A stretch of 64,000 nt of DNA from Streptomyces uncialis (GTDB taxonomy: Bacteria > Actinomycetota > Actinomycetes > Streptomycetales > Streptomycetaceae): the NCBI RefSeq assembly GCF_036250755.1, contig NZ_CP109583.1, positions 6,859,501 through 6,923,500 on the forward strand, in the 5' to 3' direction. The position numbers were made by a program, and so were the translations under genes. Below the pieces are notes generated by a model. The model saw only the letters and a program-made list of their open reading frames with translations. It was not told the origin of the DNA and made no database searches. Positions 1-9,083 of the stretch are shown here, piece after piece; position 1 is the first letter of the stretch, and each line of letters opens with the position of its first letter.

Positions 1-69
1 CCACTGCTCCTCGGAGCCCTGGCCGGGGCCGTCGCCCAGCTCCACACCGGTGAAATCGGGGATCGCCAT
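1..69 (-). CDS. mutB: Methylmalonyl-CoA mutase large subunit, N-terminal fragment
   Basis: Only the first 23 codons lie in the window; the gene continues beyond position 1. It begins at an ATG (67-69) that shares a base with the TGA of the upstream mutA (TGATG), the usual translational coupling of the two mutase subunits. The visible N-terminus begins MAIPDFTGVELG, as in actinobacterial MutB. The full protein would be the catalytic, B12-binding alpha subunit that interconverts methylmalonyl-CoA and succinyl-CoA. The call rests on this short N-terminus and the mutA context. Confidence 0.85.
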   Translation of the reverse strand, partial: MAIPDFTGVELGDGPGQGSEEQW

Positions 70-1925
70 CACGACACTCCCAGGGAGTCGAGTACGGAGG
101 TGAGGGTGGCGACGGCGTCACAGCCCGCGAAGACGTACGTGTCCACGTCCGGGACCTCACCGGGCCTGCCCGCGAGCAGCACCCGTGCGGCGCCCGCCGC
201 CCGCAGCGCGCCGGCCACCGCCGCGCCCTGCTCCGCGTACACGGGGTCGCTGGAGCACAGACACGCGAGCGTGGCACCGCTCGCGGTGAACGCGGCGGCG
301 ACCGTAGCGGCGTCCACCGACACCGGGTCATGGACGGTTTCGATCCCCCCGGCCTGGAACAGGTTCGCGGCGAACGAGGCCCGCGCGGTGTGCGCGGCGG
401 CCGGACCGAGCGCCGCGAGGAACACCTTCGGCCGCTCACCCGTCCGCGCCAGATACGCGTCCGACCTGGCCCGCAGCACCTCGTACGCCTCGTCGCGGCG
501 TACCCGGGGCAGTCCGCCGGAGACCGGGGCGGGCGCGGGCTCGCGCTCCACCGGCCGCTCCCCGAGGTTCGGGAACTCGCTGACGCCCGTGATGGGCTCC
601 CGCCGGGTCGCCAGCCGCTTGCCGCGCGCCGCCCAGGTCGCCGCCAGCCGCTCCCCGGTGAACCCGGACCGCAGTGCCGCCGCCGCTCCGCCGGCCCGCT
701 CCACCTCGCGGAAGAACTCCCAGCCCGCGTGGGCGAGCTCGTCGGTCAGCCGCTCCACGTACCAGGACCCGCCCGCCGGGTCCACGACCCGCGCCAGATG
801 CGACTCCTCCACCAGGACCGCCGAGGTGTTCCGGGCGATCCGCCGCGCGAACGCGTCCGGCAGCCCGATCGCGTCGTCGAACGGCAGCACCGTGACCGCG
901 TCGGCGCCGCCGACCCCGGCTCCCAGGGTCGCCAGGGTGGTCCGCAGCATGTTCACATACGGGTCGCGCCGGGTCATCATCACCGACGAGGTCACCGCGT
1001 GCTGGCGCTGCGCGCCCGCGCCGCCCCCCGACACCTCGACGACCCGCGCCCACAGCCGCCGGGCGGCCCGCAGTTTCGCGATCGTCAGGAACTGGTCGGC
1101 ACTCGCCGCGTACCGGAAGTCCAGCTGTCCGACCGCCTCGTCCACGCTCAGCCCCGCGTCGGTGAGCAGCCGCAGGTACGCCACACCGGTGGCCAGGGAG
1201 AGCCCGAGCTCCTGCGCGGCCGATCCACCGGCCTCGTGGAACGGCAGCGCGTCCACGGTCAGCGCCCGGACCCCGGGCCATCGGCCGGTGGTGGTCCGCG
1301 CCAGGTCCACGGCGTCGGTCCAGTCCGTGGGGCCGGGCTCCCGTCCGGAGCGCGCCGCGTACCCGAGCGGATCGGCCCCGAGGTTGCCGCGCGCCTCGTC
1401 GGCCCGCACCCCGCGTTCGCCGTACAACTCCAGCAGCGCGCGTCCGGCGGCCCCGGAGGCGTCACCCGCGTCGAGGACGACCGCCACGAGGTCGAGGTAC
1501 ACGCCGTCCAGCGCCCGCCCGATCCCGTCGACGGGCACGGAGCCGGGACCCACGGTGAGCCACAGCGAGGTGACGCCGTTCTCCAGATCGGCGAGCACGG
1601 CCTCGTTGGTCCGCGCGGGATCGCTCCCGGCGTGCCGCTGGCGCACGTCCCAGCCGCCCGGTGTCGCTCCCTCGGGGCGTCCGCCCCGCACGAAGGGGGC
1701 GAAGCCGGGGAACCCGGTATCGGCCACCGCGTCCCGCGCGGTGTAAAGCGGCCGGGTGCTGAGCCCGTCCTCAAGCGTCGTGGACAGCGCTTCCTCGGCG
1801 TCGTCGCCCGAGACCTCCTTGCCCGACTTGCGCAGTACGCCTTCCACGAGGCGCTGCCACTGCGCATGGGTCGCATCAGGGAACTCGGCGGCCAGCGAAA
1901 GCCCGTCGTCAGGCAGGACCGTCAT
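69..1925 (-). CDS. mutA: Methylmalonyl-CoA mutase small subunit
   Basis: 618 aa, the usual length for MutA, the non-catalytic beta subunit of the heterodimeric B12-dependent mutase linking succinyl-CoA and methylmalonyl-CoA (propionate metabolism and polyketide extender supply). The protein has the mutase TIM-barrel portion (about residues 30-480), then a linker and a C-terminal Rossmann-like B12-type domain (about 495-618). That domain lacks the DxHxxG cobalamin-ligand motif, as expected for the small subunit. The ATG at 1923-1925 is followed by a typical MutA N-terminus. Its TGA overlaps the mutB ATG, so the two are cotranslated. The family call is secure. Confidence 0.95.
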   Translation of the reverse strand: MTVLPDDGLSLAAEFPDATHAQWQRLVEGVLRKSGKEVSGDDAEEALSTTLEDGLSTRPLYTARDAVADTGFPGFAPFVRGGRPEGATPGGWDVRQRHAGSDPARTNEAVLADLENGVTSLWLTVGPGSVPVDGIGRALDGVYLDLVAVVLDAGDASGAAGRALLELYGERGVRADEARGNLGADPLGYAARSGREPGPTDWTDAVDLARTTTGRWPGVRALTVDALPFHEAGGSAAQELGLSLATGVAYLRLLTDAGLSVDEAVGQLDFRYAASADQFLTIAKLRAARRLWARVVEVSGGGAGAQRQHAVTSSVMMTRRDPYVNMLRTTLATLGAGVGGADAVTVLPFDDAIGLPDAFARRIARNTSAVLVEESHLARVVDPAGGSWYVERLTDELAHAGWEFFREVERAGGAAAALRSGFTGERLAATWAARGKRLATRREPITGVSEFPNLGERPVEREPAPAPVSGGLPRVRRDEAYEVLRARSDAYLARTGERPKVFLAALGPAAAHTARASFAANLFQAGGIETVHDPVSVDAATVAAAFTASGATLACLCSSDPVYAEQGAAVAGALRAAGAARVLLAGRPGEVPDVDTYVFAGCDAVATLTSVLDSLGVS

Positions 1926-2012
1926 GCTCAGATGCTAGGCCCTCACGCTTGAGGCGCAGCAGAGCTACGCACTGTGACGTTCCACTCGAACGGAAGGTCT
2001 TGTATGCGGCGA

Positions 2013-2039
2013 CCTGGGGCTTTCGCCCCCTTTTCCAGG
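2013..2039 (-). terminator. Short hairpin downstream of the lipoprotein operon
   Basis: GGGGC/GCCCC stem with a 4-nt loop inside an outer CCTGG/CCAGG pairing, 26 nt past the stop of the lipoprotein gene. It is the only terminator-like structure between that operon and mutA. The stem is short, so this is tentative. Confidence 0.4.
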
Positions 2040-2064
2040 CCGTACGGGTGGTCCGTGCCGCCGC

Positions 2065-2628
2065 TCAGGGCGCCTTGTCCGCCGACCAGAAGGGGGAACG
2101 GACATTGGGCCGGGGGATGGGATCGACATCCTCGTAGGACGGCCCGTTCGGCTCGGCCGTGGGCTCCGCTACCTCGGACTCCTCGACGCAGGGGGTCGAT
2201 ACCTCGAAGAACGCCTGTCCCTTGGCCCCGATGGTCAGGCTGACACCGAAGCCGTCCGCCGTCTTGGCGAACAGGGCCGGGAACTCCTTGTTCTTGTCGA
2301 CATGGGTGATACGGACCTTCTCCTTCTCCCAGGCCCGCTCGACCACACCGAGGAAGCTGCCCCGCATCTGCTCGGAGATCACGGTCATCACCGTCCGGCG
2401 CCGCGACAGATCGCAGCTCCCGGTCGTGGTGTCGCCATGGGCCCACTGCACCGGCGGCCGGATGGCCTTGAACGTCAGGTCGAGCAGGGCGTCCGCCCGT
2501 TCCGCCGCCTCTTGCATGTTCATCTCGCTCCTCGCCCTCTCCGAACCGGAGGTCTTCGTCTCCGCGCACCCCGTGACGAGCGCGCAGAGCGCGACCGCCG
2601 TCACGGCGTACTTCCCTCGTGCCTTCAC
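2065..2628 (-). CDS. Putative lipoprotein, third gene of the ESX-like/DUF1023 operon
   Basis: 187 aa. The start chosen is the GTG at 2626-2628, which overlaps the stop of the hydrolase gene upstream (GTGA). It is followed at once by a lipoprotein signal: KARGK, a hydrophobic stretch and the lipobox LVTGC (Cys near residue 21). The mature part has no domain I recognise. It contains a conserved-looking pair of cysteines (SCDLS, STPCVE) that could form a disulfide and ends in a proline-rich tail. It is predicted to sit on the outer face of the membrane. Overlap coupling with the hydrolase suggests the two products work together, possibly as effector and protective partner or as enzyme and anchor; that is inference. 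Confidence 0.75.
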   Translation of the reverse strand: MKARGKYAVTAVALCALVTGCAETKTSGSERARSEMNMQEAAERADALLDLTFKAIRPPVQWAHGDTTTGSCDLSRRRTVMTVISEQMRGSFLGVVERAWEKEKVRITHVDKNKEFPALFAKTADGFGVSLTIGAKGQAFFEVSTPCVEESEVAEPTAEPNGPSYEDVDPIPRPNVRSPFWSADKAP

Positions 2629-4520
2629 CGGTGCCGCTCCACAGAGATCGTCTCGGGCTGTCCAGCGACGATTTTCGCGATGTTGTTCGCCGACACGTGG
2701 TCCTTCTCCGGATTGAAGTAGTTCGAGTGCGCGGGGGTCGCGCCCTCCCCGTCGATGATCGGTCGGGGGCCGTCGTCCACCACGAAGCGCTGGGCCCCGA
2801 ACGCCTCGCTCGCCGGGTCCTTGCCGAACCACAGATCGTCGTCGCCCAGATCGCTCACCTCCCGGAGGATGGCCCCTCCCGGGACGAACCCGCTGAGGGG
2901 ATACGCGATCGCCTCCTCCTTGGACGGCAGCTTGGACACCGGGTCGTTCTCCGCGGCGCCGACGTACACATTCTCCTTGCCCACGCCCATGTCCTCGGCC
3001 CGGTCGACGCCCACCCCCGGGCTGCCGATCAGAATGATGTCGTCCGCGCCGGGAATGCCCCCGTCCAGCTGGGACGCCGCGCCGACCGTCCGTGAACCGT
3101 ACGAGTGGCCGATCGCCGTGAGGTGCGGATCACCCTTCTCGTTGGTCGTCGCGAGCCCGCTCATGAAGCTGTTGTAGTCGGGAGCGCCCTTCTCGGCCCG
3201 CTCCGGACTCATCACGGCCCCGCTGTGCAGCAGATTGTCGTTGTCGGGAAGCTGAGGCGCGTCGTAACCGAGCCATACGATCGACGCACTGGACTCGTCG
3301 TACTTCTGCGCCCCGATCGCCGTGTCCCGGGCGCGCTTGAGGTCGTTCTTCGCGAAGTCGGAGTCCAGGGCCGTCCCCAGTCCCGGCACATACGCCGAGA
3401 CGTTCTTCGACGTGTCCGGGTTGCCGTAGCTGACGATCGCGCGGCCGTTGCCCTCGTCGCCGATGCCGAGCAGCATCATCGGCGGACGGCTGCCCTCCTG
3501 GAGCTGACGGTCGATCTCCTTGAGCCCGCCGAGCTGGGACTGGGACTTCTCGTCGCCCTGGCCCTCCAGCTTGGCGATCAGGAGCTGGAGGTTCTCCCGG
3601 TTCGCCTCGTCCCGGACGACGGAGGGGATGCCGTCCAGATTGCCGATCACATCCGGGTACACCGCGAGGTACTCCTCGCGCTGCTCCTGGCTGAGCCCCG
3701 CCCACCAGCTCTCCCGGGCGGCGGCCGGCTTGTCCAGCGGGACCTCGTCCAGCAGATACGTCCGCGCGGCCGAGCGGACCGTGCCGGCGTCCGCGGCCAT
3801 GTCCGCCCATGTCTTCGCGTCGACGGTCAGCCCCGGCGCGGCCTTCAGCTCGCCCAGGGCCTTCTGGTACCGGCCGTCGATCTCGCGGGCCTCGCGCAGG
3901 GCGTGGGCGATCGAGTCGGCGATCTCCTGCGCCCGCGCCTGGTGCGGGTTCGGTTCGTACACGCCCTTGATCGGCTGCCCGCCGCCGGGCGTCAGCGTGG
4001 GACCGCCGCCGAGCCCCGGCCCGTACGGCCCCTGGGTGCCGAGCCGCGGACCGGACAGCCCGCCGTTCGACGCCCCGGGAGGCGCGAGCATGCCGTTGTT
4101 GCCGAAGGCCGTCCCGCCGGGGTTCGGCCCACCGGTCATCGCGTTCTTGCCGCCGGAGGGATAGGCGACGCTGCCGTCCTCGTTGACCGTGTACGAGTTG
4201 GCCCCCGCGTCGTCCAGCGCCGCCCCGAGCCGCCGCTTGGGGGCGGCCAGCTCCTGGGACAGTCCGTTCACCGCCGAGCGGATCAGTCCGCACTCGGTGC
4301 GGAGGTAGTCGAAGTTGCCGCTCAGCCGCTTGAGACGGCCCACGGCCGACTTCGCCGACTCGCTCTCCTGGGACTTGGACAGCGTCCCGGCCATGTCCCC
4401 GTCGACCTGGGTGCCCGCGGCGTCCGCCCGGCGGGCGACCGCCGCCCAGCCGTCGGCCGCGTCGTCCAGCTCGGTCAGGGTGAGGTCGCGCAGCTGCTGC
4501 CACGTCAGTGCCGAGGTCAC
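2625..4520 (-). CDS. DUF1023 alpha/beta hydrolase with N-terminal helical (WXG-like) region
   Basis: 631 aa from the GTG at 4518-4520, which overlaps the stop of the upstream gene. Residues about 1-110 are predicted helical, with alternating acidic and Ala-rich heptads resembling ESX/WXG-type secreted proteins. A Gly/Pro/Asn-rich linker follows (about 125-195), then a second helical part (about 200-370). The C-terminal DUF1023 hydrolase (about 380-625) has the nucleophile elbow GHSYG with Ser473, a probable acid Asp526 (ENDP) and His598 (AHSNY). There is no signal peptide, so any export would use a non-Sec route such as type VII. Substrate is unknown; lipase or esterase chemistry is expected from the fold. 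The gene lies between an ESX-like protein and a lipoprotein. Confidence 0.85.
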   Translation of the reverse strand: MTSALTWQQLRDLTLTELDDAADGWAAVARRADAAGTQVDGDMAGTLSKSQESESAKSAVGRLKRLSGNFDYLRTECGLIRSAVNGLSQELAAPKRRLGAALDDAGANSYTVNEDGSVAYPSGGKNAMTGGPNPGGTAFGNNGMLAPPGASNGGLSGPRLGTQGPYGPGLGGGPTLTPGGGQPIKGVYEPNPHQARAQEIADSIAHALREAREIDGRYQKALGELKAAPGLTVDAKTWADMAADAGTVRSAARTYLLDEVPLDKPAAARESWWAGLSQEQREEYLAVYPDVIGNLDGIPSVVRDEANRENLQLLIAKLEGQGDEKSQSQLGGLKEIDRQLQEGSRPPMMLLGIGDEGNGRAIVSYGNPDTSKNVSAYVPGLGTALDSDFAKNDLKRARDTAIGAQKYDESSASIVWLGYDAPQLPDNDNLLHSGAVMSPERAEKGAPDYNSFMSGLATTNEKGDPHLTAIGHSYGSRTVGAASQLDGGIPGADDIILIGSPGVGVDRAEDMGVGKENVYVGAAENDPVSKLPSKEEAIAYPLSGFVPGGAILREVSDLGDDDLWFGKDPASEAFGAQRFVVDDGPRPIIDGEGATPAHSNYFNPEKDHVSANNIAKIVAGQPETISVERHR

Positions 4521-4954
4521 TTGGCGCCCTCCGGCGCCCGGACCGCGTCCGCCCGGCCGCCCGCGGCGACATCGGCCCCGGTGAGATCCTTCGCGACCTG
4601 CCGCAACTTCGGTTCCAGCGCGTCGCACTCGTCACGGACCGCGCCGATCCGCTTCTCCCAGGAGGCGAGCACCTCCGTGAGCGCGCCCAGACTCGCGAGC
4701 CCGGCGGCGCCCGAGGCGACCCCCGTATGCGCGTCGGTCAGTTCCTTCTTCGCGGCGCTCGTGCTCGTCCGCAGCTCACCCGCCGTGTCCGCGGCCTGGT
4801 TCCACGGCTTGCCCGCGTGCCGCAGCGTCCCGCCGCCCCCGGTGTCCGTGGCGCCGCCGGGAGCGCCCGGTTCCACAGGCACCTGATTGAGTTGCATCCC
4901 CGTGTGGCGCTCTGCCACTTGGGACTTGAGCTGGTCCCACTCGTCCCACCCCAT
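4517..4954 (-). CDS. Small helical ESX/WXG100-like protein
   Basis: 145 aa, first gene of the operon; its TGA overlaps the GTG of the hydrolase gene. The sequence is Trp-containing at the N-terminus (MGWDEWDQLKSQV), followed by a Gly-rich break (about 30-45) and two long predicted helices separated by a short Ala/Gly turn (about 55-130). That helical-hairpin layout is like WXG100-related proteins, though a canonical WXG turn is not obvious. There is no signal peptide or membrane segment. It may act as the partner or chaperone of the downstream hydrolase; this is inferred from the operon and from known ESX pairs. Confidence 0.65.
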   Translation of the reverse strand: MGWDEWDQLKSQVAERHTGMQLNQVPVEPGAPGGATDTGGGGTLRHAGKPWNQAADTAGELRTSTSAAKKELTDAHTGVASGAAGLASLGALTEVLASWEKRIGAVRDECDALEPKLRQVAKDLTGADVAAGGRADAVRAPEGAK

Positions 4955-5143
4955 GGCCGCGCCCTTCCCCGTGTCCGCCGGACGCCCCGTGTCCGCCCGG
5001 CCCAGCGATCACGTTAGCAACTTCCGCCGCGGGGACAACAACCACCCGGCGGGGCGGGACACGGGGCAACGCCGCTGGTCGGGGGCGTTGCCCGCACCGC
5101 CGCACACCCGTCACGACAACCACCCCCCGCGCCCACGAAACCC

Positions 5144-6559
5144 TCACCGCGTCCCGGCCGATTCGGGCGCCGCGCGGGTACCCGGAACCGCCGGGAACAA
5201 CGTATGGACGAGGACCGCCCCGAGCACCATCACCCCCGCCGCCACGTACAGCGCGGACGCGTACCCGTCGAGGGCCGCCGCCCCGTGCCCGCCGCCCGGG
5301 TCCTGACGTACGGCCAGCGTCACCAGCCCGGCGATACCGATCGCGCCGCCCACCTGCTGCACCGACCCGAGCACCGCCGAGCCCACCCCCGCGTCGTCCT
5401 CCGTGGTGCCGCTGACCCCGCCGACCGCGAGGGCCGGGGCGCCGAGACCGGAACCGAGGGCCGCGAGCAGGACGCCGGGCAGCACCCCGACCACATACCC
5501 GTCACCCGGCGACACCTGCGCGAGCGTCAACAGGCCCACCGCGCCGACCAGGAACGCCGACACCAGGGTCCGGCGCACCCCGATCCGGACCACCGCCCGC
5601 GACGACAGCCACACCCCCGCGAGGATGGCGAGCCCGTACGGTACGAAGGCCAGCCCCGCGCGCAGCGGCCCGTACCCGAGCGCGGTCTGGAGCCGCAGCA
5701 TCAGCAGGAACGACAGCGCGAAGAACACGGCGGTGAACAGCAGCCCCGTACCGTTGCTGACGGCCCGGACCCGGTCGGCCAGGAACCCCCGGGGGACCAT
5801 CGGCGCCACCGCACGCCGCTCGACCACCACGAACACCCCCGCGAGCACGGCCGAGAGCAGCAGCGGAACGGTCACCGCCGTGGAGCCCCAGCCCGCGTCC
5901 CCGGCCCGGATCAGCCCGTACACCAGAGCGGTGACGGCCCCGGTACCGAGCACCGCGCCCGGGATGTCGAGCCGGGGCGCACGCGGCGCGCGGCTCTCGT
6001 CGACGAGCCGGGGCACCAGGAACAGGGTCACCAGGACGACCGGCAGATTCACCAGGAAGATCCACCGCCAGGACGCGAGCCCCGTCAGCGCCCCGGACAC
6101 CACCAGCCCCGTGGTCCCACCGAGCGCGGCCAGCCCGCCCCACAGCCCGAGGGCCCGCGCCCGTTCCCCGTCCCCGGGGTAGAGCAGGGTCAGCAGGGCC
6201 AGGGCGCCAGGCCCGGCCAGCGCGGCGCCCGCGCCCTGCGCGAAGCGTCCGGCCACCAGCTGCCAGGGCTCCTGGGCGAGCCCGCACCCGAGGCTCGCCA
6301 CCCCGAAGAGCGCCACACCGAGCAGGAACACCCGCCGCCGCCCGTACAGATCCCCGGCCCGCCCGGCGGGCATCAACAGCCCGCCGTACGCGAGGAGATA
6401 CGCGTTCGCCACCCAGGTCAGCCCACCGGTCCCGAACCCGAGCTCCGCGCGGAGCGTGGGCAGCGCGACACTCACCACGGTGTCGTCGAGCACCAGCATG
6501 AAATGCACACCGCACAACACGAGCAGCGGCGCCCTGCGCCGCTTCACGGGGGCCGTCAT
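5144..6559 (-). CDS. MFS drug exporter, DHA2 (EmrB/QacA) type
   Basis: 471 aa, about 14 predicted membrane helices. It has the MFS motif A (AGDLYGRRRVF) after the second helix and the early LDDTVVSVALP motif of the first helix typical of DHA2 drug:H+ antiporters. The ATG at 6557-6559 has a GGAGGCG ribosome site. The gene is divergent from an AraC regulator across a 309-bp region holding a 9-bp tandem repeat, and the pair probably forms a regulator/exporter unit. Substrate cannot be read from sequence. Confidence 0.88.
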   Translation of the reverse strand: MTAPVKRRRAPLLVLCGVHFMLVLDDTVVSVALPTLRAELGFGTGGLTWVANAYLLAYGGLLMPAGRAGDLYGRRRVFLLGVALFGVASLGCGLAQEPWQLVAGRFAQGAGAALAGPGALALLTLLYPGDGERARALGLWGGLAALGGTTGLVVSGALTGLASWRWIFLVNLPVVLVTLFLVPRLVDESRAPRAPRLDIPGAVLGTGAVTALVYGLIRAGDAGWGSTAVTVPLLLSAVLAGVFVVVERRAVAPMVPRGFLADRVRAVSNGTGLLFTAVFFALSFLLMLRLQTALGYGPLRAGLAFVPYGLAILAGVWLSSRAVVRIGVRRTLVSAFLVGAVGLLTLAQVSPGDGYVVGVLPGVLLAALGSGLGAPALAVGGVSGTTEDDAGVGSAVLGSVQQVGGAIGIAGLVTLAVRQDPGGGHGAAALDGYASALYVAAGVMVLGAVLVHTLFPAVPGTRAAPESAGTR

Positions 6560-6610
6560 CGGACGCCTCCGGAGGCGGAGGCGGAGCGGGTGGTGGGACG
6601 GCCGCAGTCG

Positions 6611-6720
6611 GCGGCGGAACGAACGGAATCGGCGGAACGTGCGGAACCGGCGGAACCGGCGGAACCGGCGGGGTCGGCGGAACGAGCCGAATCGGCGGAA
6701 CTGGCGGAACCGGCGGAACG
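6611..6720. repeat. 9-bp tandem repeat (GGCGGAACC-like), about 12 units
   Basis: Imperfect head-to-tail copies of a 9-bp unit fill 110 bp of the divergent region between the MFS exporter and the AraC regulator. Individual units differ by one or two bases (GGCGGAACC, GGCGGAACG, GGCGGAATC). The rest of this 309-bp gap (6560-6868) shows no other clear element apart from the two ribosome sites. Copy number could vary between strains. Confidence 0.85.
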
Positions 6721-6868
6721 TGCCGTACCGGAAGGGCGGGCGGAGAAAGGCCCGGGAGCAGGTGGGATGAGCATGTGATCGACGCTAGGAGACGCGCGCT
6801 CCGGCCGCGATACGCTACGAGGACGGGTGATAGCGAGCTGAGGACAACCGAGGGCGAAGGACCACGTC

Positions 6869-7693
6869 ATGGCCGGGAACGTGACACGAGCACGGCGGTA
6901 CATACCCCCCGCAGGCGACGGACTGTGCCCCCCGCCCGCCGCGCCCGGCGCGATCGTGGTGGGCACGTTCCCGCTGGAGTCGGGGGAGTGGATCGCACCC
7001 CACGCGCACACCCACCACCAGCTCGCGTGGACCCGGGGCGGCGTCCTCGGTGTGGGTATCGGCGACGCGTACTGGGTGCTTCCGCCGACCCGCGCCCTGT
7101 GGATACCGGCGGGGACACGGCACAGCACCGGGGCCACCCGGGGCGCGCTGCTCCACGGCCTCTACTTCCCGCCGGAGCGCTGCGCGATCGACTGGCCGGA
7201 CCCGACCCCGGTCGTGGTCGACGGCCTGCTGGCCCATCTGATCGCCCATCTGTCCCGCGACGACCTCCCCGAGGACGCCCGGCTGCGCGCCGAAGCGGTC
7301 GCCGTGGACCTGCTGCGCCCACTGCCGACCACCCCGATCGACGTCCCGTACCCGGTGGACGACCGGGTACGCGCGGTGGCCGACGCCCTGCTGGCCGACC
7401 CCGCCGACCCGCGCGGCCTGGAGGTCCACGCCCGCGCCATCGGGGTCAGCCGCCGTACCCTCACCCGGCTGTTCACCAGCGACACCGGTATGACGTTCGA
7501 CCACTGGCGCACCCACGCCCGGCTGCGCGCGGCCCTCCCTCTCCTCGCCGAGGGCCACCCGGTCTCCCGCGTCGCGAGAACGGTCGGCTACGCCACCCCG
7601 AGCTCCTTCCTCGCCGCCTTCCGCCGCACGGTCGGCACGTCCCCGGGGCGGTACTTGGGGACAACGACGGAGGAGCCGGGGCCGGTGGCATAG
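6869..7693 (+). CDS. AraC-family transcriptional regulator with cupin sensor domain
   Basis: 274 aa. Residues about 20-110 form a cupin-like N-terminal domain with the histidine cluster APHAHTHHQ, which may bind a metal or ligand. Residues about 165-265 form the double helix-turn-helix of AraC proteins, ending in the family signature VARTVGYATPSSFLAAFRR. The ATG is preceded by GAAGGA about 6 nt upstream. Because it is divergent from the MFS exporter, it probably controls that gene and itself from the shared intergenic region. The inducer is unknown. Confidence 0.88.
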   Translation: MAGNVTRARRYIPPAGDGLCPPPAAPGAIVVGTFPLESGEWIAPHAHTHHQLAWTRGGVLGVGIGDAYWVLPPTRALWIPAGTRHSTGATRGALLHGLYFPPERCAIDWPDPTPVVVDGLLAHLIAHLSRDDLPEDARLRAEAVAVDLLRPLPTTPIDVPYPVDDRVRAVADALLADPADPRGLEVHARAIGVSRRTLTRLFTSDTGMTFDHWRTHARLRAALPLLAEGHPVSRVARTVGYATPSSFLAAFRRTVGTSPGRYLGTTTEEPGPVA

Positions 7694-7874
7694 GAAATGG
7701 ACTGTCCCCGTGTATCGCTCATGTTCCTTATGCGGGGAAACCTCCGCCCTCGTGCTGTCCGGGCTTCTAGGCTGTTGCTTCCCGCGCGGTACGGGGCGTG
7801 CTGGACGGGCCGGCGCGCGGGAGTGATCCGCGGGGGACCGGCAGTCGGGGGAGCGACCCGGGAGAGCAGGCCGA

Positions 7875-8957
7875 GTGACGAACCCATCTCCGGACCCGAC
7901 GCCCCCGGGCCCGGTCCCGCGACCCTCCGGACCCGACGCCCCGCCCGCCGAGCGGCGGACCCCGCCCGACCCGGCTCCCGCTGGGGGCCCTGACGGGGCG
8001 CGCGGTCCGACTCCCGCACCCGGCCCGCCTCCGCCCGAGACCCCGCCCACGCAGCCCTCCCCCGTCGCTCCGGCACCCGGCCGGTGGGCGCGAGGCCGGG
8101 CCCGCTGGGCGACACTGGGCACCGCCGAGCGGACCGCGATCGCCGTCCCGCTCCTGACGGCCCTGGTCGCGGGTGTGTTCGGTCTCGGCTCGGCGGCGCT
8201 GCCCGTGGTCTTCGCCAAGGGGGACAAGAAGGAGGGCGGGAGCGCCGAAGGCGGCAGCTCGGGGAAACCCGCCGACCGGGGCAAGGACAGTGGCCCGTCG
8301 CTTACCCCGCCCTTTCTGTCCCCGTCCCCCGAGGACGCCAGGCTGGCGATCGTCGACATCTCCGTGGGCGACCGGGGCAACCCGGCCGAGCTCGATGTGA
8401 AGGTGCGCAACAAGGGGCGGGCCGTCAGCTACGTCAAACGCGCGGAGATCAGGGTTCACCGGGCCCGTACCCTGCCGTTCTGCCCGCTGCCGTACGCGGT
8501 CCCGGTCTCGTACACCTACCAGGTCGAACTGCCCGCGACCGACACGGATCTCGCCTACTCGAAGCCGCTGGACCTCTCCCAGGCCGTCGAACCTGACAAG
8601 GTCGACCGCTTCGTCGTCGAACTCGGGACCAAGGGCCTGGGCAAGTACACACCGGGCGGAGCGCTCTACTACCTCACCGTGCGGCTGGACTACAACGAGG
8701 GGACGGCGGGCCGCGTCGAGAGCGAACCGCTCCTTGTGTACGTCGCCTATCCGGTCGAGGTCGCCGGCCTCACGGAGCCGGGGATATCGGAGCCGCGGTT
8801 CCGCGCCTGCTGGAAGAAGCGGATCGCGGCCGTCCGCGCGTTCAAGGATCTGGACGCGACCAGACCCGACCATGTTTCCGGCCTGGAGAAGACGACGGAC
8901 CAGGCAGCCGAAGCGATCAACACCTGGGAGCGCGCGAACACGCCCTCCCCGGAATGA
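7875..8957 (+). CDS. Membrane-anchored protein with proline-rich N-terminus and external domain
   Basis: 360 aa from a GTG. A Pro/Gly/Asp-rich cytoplasmic segment (about 1-85) precedes one membrane helix (about 95-120, TAIAVPLLTALVAGVFGLG). A Ser/Gly/Lys linker follows (about 120-155) and then an external domain (about 158-345) without a recognised fold. The family is unknown to me. The gene is monocistronic: its end faces glnA across a strong shared hairpin. A structural or sensory surface protein is plausible but unsupported. Confidence 0.7.
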   Translation: MTNPSPDPTPPGPVPRPSGPDAPPAERRTPPDPAPAGGPDGARGPTPAPGPPPPETPPTQPSPVAPAPGRWARGRARWATLGTAERTAIAVPLLTALVAGVFGLGSAALPVVFAKGDKKEGGSAEGGSSGKPADRGKDSGPSLTPPFLSPSPEDARLAIVDISVGDRGNPAELDVKVRNKGRAVSYVKRAEIRVHRARTLPFCPLPYAVPVSYTYQVELPATDTDLAYSKPLDLSQAVEPDKVDRFVVELGTKGLGKYTPGGALYYLTVRLDYNEGTAGRVESEPLLVYVAYPVEVAGLTEPGISEPRFRACWKKRIAAVRAFKDLDATRPDHVSGLEKTTDQAAEAINTWERANTPSPE

Positions 8958-8979
8958 CTTCGTGCGGGTGCCGCACAAC

Positions 8980-9020
8980 GGCGTGGGCCGCCGCCCCTGT
9001 CCGGGGCGGCGGCCCACGCC
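8980..9020. terminator. Bidirectional hairpin terminator between the membrane protein and glnA
   Basis: Perfect 18-bp GC-rich inverted repeat (8980-8997 / 9003-9020) with a 5-nt loop. It sits 23 nt after one stop codon and 64 nt after the convergent glnA stop. Confidence 0.88.
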
Positions 9021-9083
9021 GTGCCTGCTGTCGCGGTGGCCGCGAGGTCCGGTTGCCCGGTATCCCTCGGCGGCCCGGCCCGC

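Noticed and set aside
5144..7693. Antibiotic biosynthetic cluster around the MFS/AraC pair
   Set aside because: No biosynthetic genes are adjacent. A lone exporter with a regulator is the simpler reading.
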